26,473 nt of DNA from positions 1 to 26,473 of the forward strand of contig JAPOYU010000051.1 of the NCBI GenBank assembly GCA_026706395.1. The letters are read 5' to 3'. The notes beneath the pieces are model-generated. The model did no database searches. It was given only the letters and a program-made list of their open reading frames with translations, and was not told where the DNA came from. Positions 23,213 through 26,473 of this stretch are shown here, one piece after another (position 1 is the stretch's first letter; the number at the start of each line of letters is the position of its first letter). Made by a program: the position numbers and the translations under genes. Source of the DNA: Chloroflexota bacterium. Its GTDB lineage: Bacteria; Chloroflexota; Anaerolineae; Aggregatilineales; Phototrophicaceae.

Positions 23213-23239
23213 ATCTCCTCTCAATTCATCAGTATCCTG

Positions 23240-23248
23240 TGATATGAT
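23240..23248 (+). promoter_or_regulatory. Possible promoter of the esterase-CapA gene
   Basis: TGA followed by TATGAT (23243-23248) has the extended -10 form. Only weak -35 candidates (TCAATT at 23221) lie upstream. Confidence 0.35.
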
Positions 23249-23288
23249 TTGGCGCTGTTGCGTAGTCGTTCGGTGAGCCGGAGTTTAT

Positions 23289-25412
23289 ATGCGCCTGCTG
23301 TTAATTGTAGTCGCGCTACTCTTACAGTCGCATGTTGTGGCGGCCCAGAACGATGATTGCAACCAAGCCGGCAGTCTATCCCGCGAAACTTTTGTCAGCA
23401 ATGTTTCCGGCCTCGAAGGCCGGTTCCATATCTACCTTCCTCCTTGTTATGCCTCCCGCACCGAAACATATCCTCTGCTAACGCTGCTGCATGGCTCCAA
23501 TGCGGACGACCGACAATGGGCGCTCTTGGGCTTTCCCCACGCGCTGGAAATGGCGATACAGAACGGAAACGGCGCCCCGATGATCGTACTGATGCCTTAC
23601 GGTGGCGCTGCCGCCAACGACAACAGTTTTGGTCCGTACAGCTATGACAAGGTGCTGCTCGACCTTCTGACGCAGGTATCGGCGCGTTATCGTACCAATG
23701 GAGTCCGCGCGATCGGCGGCATCTCCCGCGGAGGATTTTGGGCATATCATCTTGGATTGCGTTTCCCTGAGCAGTTTGTGGCGATCGGCGGCCACAGCCC
23801 GTTTTTCGACGAAGACCATGTTCTACCAGCTTACAATCCCTTGGCGCTGGTGGAGTCCTTGAGTCCAGATACGCGGCTGGAGTTGTGGCTTGATCGCGGC
23901 ACGCTGGATTACGCCGCTCCTGGCGTCGACAAAATGCACGTCAAGCTGCAGGCGCGGAATATACCTCACCAATTCGTCGTGTATCAGGATGGCGACCACA
24001 GCGAATCAACATGGTCCCGCAATGTTGGCGACTATGTCGCCTACTATTCCAACGCGTTTTCGCCGACAGCCAACTTCAACGCGACCAACGCGCAGGAGGG
24101 GAAAGACGAGATTGAATTATGGCTGCCGGCCGCCGGTTTTGGCGCTCTGCTGCTTTCCATAGACTCGGCCGACCTGGACGCACTGCTCGCGGGAAGGCTC
24201 GATGAACGATTAATGCTTACTGAAACAGCGGCTGGACGCCTGGCTCAGCATGGATTCGTTTTTCATGAATGGACCCGCATTGTCCCATACGACAGGCTCT
24301 TCTATGAACTATGGCGGAACAAGGGAAGTTACACCTTGCTGCCCTTTAACGAATTGCAGTTGCGCCTTCGTCCACTATGGCTTGATGATCTGCCAATCGT
24401 AGATCAGTTGGAGACTTATCCGCTCGTCTTCGATAGCGATTTCGCTAATTTCAGCCGCGACAAACTGACGCGTATAACTTTATCGGGTACGACGGCGCTG
24501 GCGCGTCACACCTTGCCAGCAATCGACGCTATTGGCCTTGAACAGGCGGTTAGCGGCATACGCGAATACGTACAGTTATCGGATTACTTCCAGATCACCA
24601 ACGAAGCCTCGATCGTTCCCGCTTGTCCCGACGCCGGCATTGGCTTGCCGGGCCGCGATTACAGTTTGTGTATGAAGCCAGAGCATGCCAAGCTGTTTGA
24701 ACTGTTGGATGTCGATGTCGTCGACCTCACCGGCAACCATATTAATGATTTCAGATTCGAGCCCTTGCGACAGACGCTCGACGTTTTTGAGCGGATGGGC
24801 ATAGCTGTGGTCGGCGGCGGCCGCAGTCTGGAAGAAGCGCGTGCCCCCTTGATACTTGATCATAATGGGTCACGAATAGGCTGGCTGGCGTGCAATTGGA
24901 TTGGTCCAAACTTTGCCCTCGCCAGCGACAATCCAAACTCGTCTTATGGGGTAAGACCGGGCGGCGCGTCTTGTGATCCCAGCTGGCTGCGGGAATCCCT
25001 CGCTCTGCTGGCGGCGGAAGTAGACCTGGTACTGCTGACGGTTCAGTATCGTGAGTATGAGAAATTCAAGCCCGAACATAGCCAGGTCATTGACTTCAAG
25101 ACCTTCGCCGAATGGGGCGCCGATGTTGTGATCGGTACGGCTGAGCACAAGCCGATGACCTTTGAATTCTATCCGACTCAGCGCGGCGAAACGGCCTTGA
25201 TCCATTACGGACTGGGCAATCTCTTTTTTGATCAGCTAGGTTGGGGCAATCAGCGCTTTTTTCTCGACACGCTCTATATCTATGACGGCCGTTTGCTGAG
25301 TGTTGAAGTTTATCCCGGCATTATAGAAAAACGTGCTCGACCGCGTTTGCTAACAGGCGAAGACCGATTTAACTTTCTTCACTTTATGTTCATTCAAAAC
25401 AACGAATTCTAG
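23289..25412 (+). CDS. Secreted esterase-CapA (metallophosphatase-like) fusion protein
   Basis: A protein of 707 residues with a signal peptide (about 1-19, ending VVAAQ). Residues about 30-260 form an alpha/beta-hydrolase of the putative esterase (Fes/esterase D) type: oxyanion region LLHGSNADD, nucleophile elbow GISRGG (Ser146), likely acid Asp202 or nearby, and His237 in DGDHSES. A linker (about 265-390) follows. The C-terminal part (about 390-690) resembles CapA/PGA_cap proteins: GTTALAR, VDVVDLTGNHIND (His484), IAVVGGGRSLEEARAP, WGADVVIGTAEHKP (His620) and LIHYGLGNLFFDQ. CapA proteins belong to the calcineurin-like fold and serve polyglutamate or capsule synthesis. Joining the two is unusual. 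GGAG lies 5 bases before the ATG. The substrate is unknown. Confidence 0.85.
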   Translation: MRLLLIVVALLLQSHVVAAQNDDCNQAGSLSRETFVSNVSGLEGRFHIYLPPCYASRTETYPLLTLLHGSNADDRQWALLGFPHALEMAIQNGNGAPMIVLMPYGGAAANDNSFGPYSYDKVLLDLLTQVSARYRTNGVRAIGGISRGGFWAYHLGLRFPEQFVAIGGHSPFFDEDHVLPAYNPLALVESLSPDTRLELWLDRGTLDYAAPGVDKMHVKLQARNIPHQFVVYQDGDHSESTWSRNVGDYVAYYSNAFSPTANFNATNAQEGKDEIELWLPAAGFGALLLSIDSADLDALLAGRLDERLMLTETAAGRLAQHGFVFHEWTRIVPYDRLFYELWRNKGSYTLLPFNELQLRLRPLWLDDLPIVDQLETYPLVFDSDFANFSRDKLTRITLSGTTALARHTLPAIDAIGLEQAVSGIREYVQLSDYFQITNEASIVPACPDAGIGLPGRDYSLCMKPEHAKLFELLDVDVVDLTGNHINDFRFEPLRQTLDVFERMGIAVVGGGRSLEEARAPLILDHNGSRIGWLACNWIGPNFALASDNPNSSYGVRPGGASCDPSWLRESLALLAAEVDLVLLTVQYREYEKFKPEHSQVIDFKTFAEWGADVVIGTAEHKPMTFEFYPTQRGETALIHYGLGNLFFDQLGWGNQRFFLDTLYIYDGRLLSVEVYPGIIEKRARPRLLTGEDRFNFLHFMFIQNNEF

Positions 25413-25468
25413 CGCCCACATTTTCTGTGATTTTATGCGAATAAATTCTGACGTATTTCATACGGTCT

Positions 25469-25548
25469 TTGCTGCATAATTTATGGTCAGTGTAAAATCG
25501 TTCCGCGCCCAACGTCACTAGGCGCGGCGCTTTCACCTAAGCTATAAT
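25469..25548 (+). promoter_or_regulatory. Tandem promoter candidates for the Clp-like gene
   Basis: TTGCTG (25469-25474) and TAAAAT (25493-25498) are 18 bases apart. A second -10, TATAAT (25543-25548), lies 45 bases further down with no clear -35. Between them GCGCC (25506-25510) and GGCGC (25521-25525) form an inverted repeat with an 11-base gap, possibly a control site. Confidence 0.45.
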
Positions 25549-25596
25549 GACCATGCTTCGTAGGGTACCGAGCCATTCAGAGGAACTTGACCGAAC

Positions 25597-26473
25597 ATGT
25601 CGACCCTTAATCCAGATCTGATTTCAAAAGATATGGATACAATCTTGAACGACGCGGCGCCGATGCTCGATAAGTACCGCAAGTCTTCGATCATGCCGGA
25701 AATGGTATTGCTCGCCATGCTCCGTCGTGAAGGCACGGCCGCTCATCGGATGCTGAAGATGTTCGAATCAACCCGGGGCGTAGACCTTGAACGGCTGGAA
25801 CGGCAAGTTCAAGTGGCGATTCAGTCCCGGCGCGACCCGGATGGCAGCCTCGATTTCGTCGCCATCGGCAACAGGAAGGTCTCGCTCAGCCGGCAATCAA
25901 TCATCTTGCTGGATGATGGTCTTACGATCGCCAATTCAATGAACGAGCAGAAGATCGATACCGACCACGCCCTTGCCATTCTGGCGGAAACATCGGTGAG
26001 CACTGGCGGAATCCTGCGGCAGTTCGGCATCACGCCCAAGTCGATACAGGACGCATACAGTGATGCCAGCAAGATCATCCCAACTCGCGAAGACAGCACC
26101 ACGGTCGACTATGTCAAGCGAGCCAAACGCGGCTTGCTGCGCGCGGTTCATTTCCGTGAGGACCTGTTGCGCAACATGATCAACGTGCTCACTCAATCGG
26201 TGAATCGCCATATCATTCTTGTGGGTCCCGACGGCGTTGGCAAGCGAACCCTGGCATATAGCCTCGCGCTGCTTATGGCGGAAGACAAAGGACCGGCCGG
26301 CTTGTCCAACTTGGTGCAGATCAGCGAGACGGCTCTGCTCGATGGCGATCAGGAAGCCTTTCGCGCCGGCATGAGCGCTGCGCGGCATGGCATTCTATTC
26401 TTGCCCCTGGTCCACCGCTTCTTCGGCGGTCCCATCAAAGCCGACTTCAACAAGGCGACTTCTCTGGTGCAAA
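25597..26473 (+). CDS. Clp-family AAA+ ATPase (partial, runs off the window)
   Basis: The first 292 residues are visible, open to the last base. Residues about 10-70 and 95-155 look like the double Clp N-terminal repeat (SSIMPEMVLLAMLRREG, then IDTDHALAILAE), as in ClpC/ClpB unfoldases. An AAA+ module starts near 185 (HFREDLLRNMINVLTQ, then HIILVGPDGVGKRTLA). The Walker A motif (210-218) reads G-P-D-G-V-G-K-R-T, with Arg where Thr or Ser normally follows the Lys. ATP binding by this module may therefore be altered, or the protein may be a divergent Clp relative. A degenerate Walker B-like stretch, GILFLPLVHRFF, follows. AGAGGA (25579-25584) is 12 bases before the ATG. Confidence 0.75.
   Translation, partial: MSTLNPDLISKDMDTILNDAAPMLDKYRKSSIMPEMVLLAMLRREGTAAHRMLKMFESTRGVDLERLERQVQVAIQSRRDPDGSLDFVAIGNRKVSLSRQSIILLDDGLTIANSMNEQKIDTDHALAILAETSVSTGGILRQFGITPKSIQDAYSDASKIIPTREDSTTVDYVKRAKRGLLRAVHFREDLLRNMINVLTQSVNRHIILVGPDGVGKRTLAYSLALLMAEDKGPAGLSNLVQISETALLDGDQEAFRAGMSAARHGILFLPLVHRFFGGPIKADFNKATSLVQ

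Overview
The window reads as a bacterial chromosome segment of roughly 54% G+C with almost exclusively vertically inherited core genes. Proline/threonine-rich lipoprotein linkers, a mreBCD-mrdA-minCDE-rodA cluster, TTG/GTG starts and CapA-like proteins fit a Chloroflexota (Anaerolineae-like) bacterium. That placement is an inference from gene content only.

Layout. 9-81 is a tRNA-Ala(CGC). It is followed by about 1 kb of decayed sequence: a methyltransferase pseudogene (134-672), a possible phage terminase C-terminal remnant (709-893) and a foldback/G-quadruplex element (897-959). An intact SAM methyltransferase (1042-1842) comes next. A minus-strand pair encodes an MFS exporter and a B3/4-domain protein (1839-3840). 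Divergently come crcB (fluoride channel) and uppP (4003-5260), a LysM lipoprotein (5444-6328), and rplS with its own promoter, a terminator-like leader hairpin and a 3' terminator (6425-6893). Two membrane proteins of unknown function follow (7088-9390).

From 9431 to 20697 everything lies on the minus strand. In transcription order it is mreB, mreC, mreD, mrdA (PBP2), an unknown polytopic membrane protein, minC, minD, minE, rodA, gltX and tRNA-Gln(CTG). This is a cell-shape and division-site block. MreB filaments with MreC/MreD position the RodA-PBP2 glycan polymerase/transpeptidase pair, MinCDE places the septum, and UppP at 4439-5260 recycles the lipid carrier. The unidentified membrane protein between mrdA and minC starts one base after mrdA and is a candidate extra part of this machinery.

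From 20817 onward the strand is plus. It holds tilS behind an AT-rich (about 25% G+C) divergent region, an OmpR-type regulator whose receiver has Glu in place of the phospho-accepting Asp, a secreted esterase-CapA fusion, and the start of a Clp-family ATPase with a non-standard Walker A motif that runs off the window. No CRISPR array, intact transposase, rRNA or recognisable replication origin was seen.

The most interesting items are the esterase-CapA fusion, the phosphomimetic-looking regulator with a perfect inverted repeat in its promoter, the rplS leader hairpin, the unknown membrane protein in the shape/division operon, the Cys-rich insertion in PBP2, and the decayed mobile-element debris beside tRNA-Ala.
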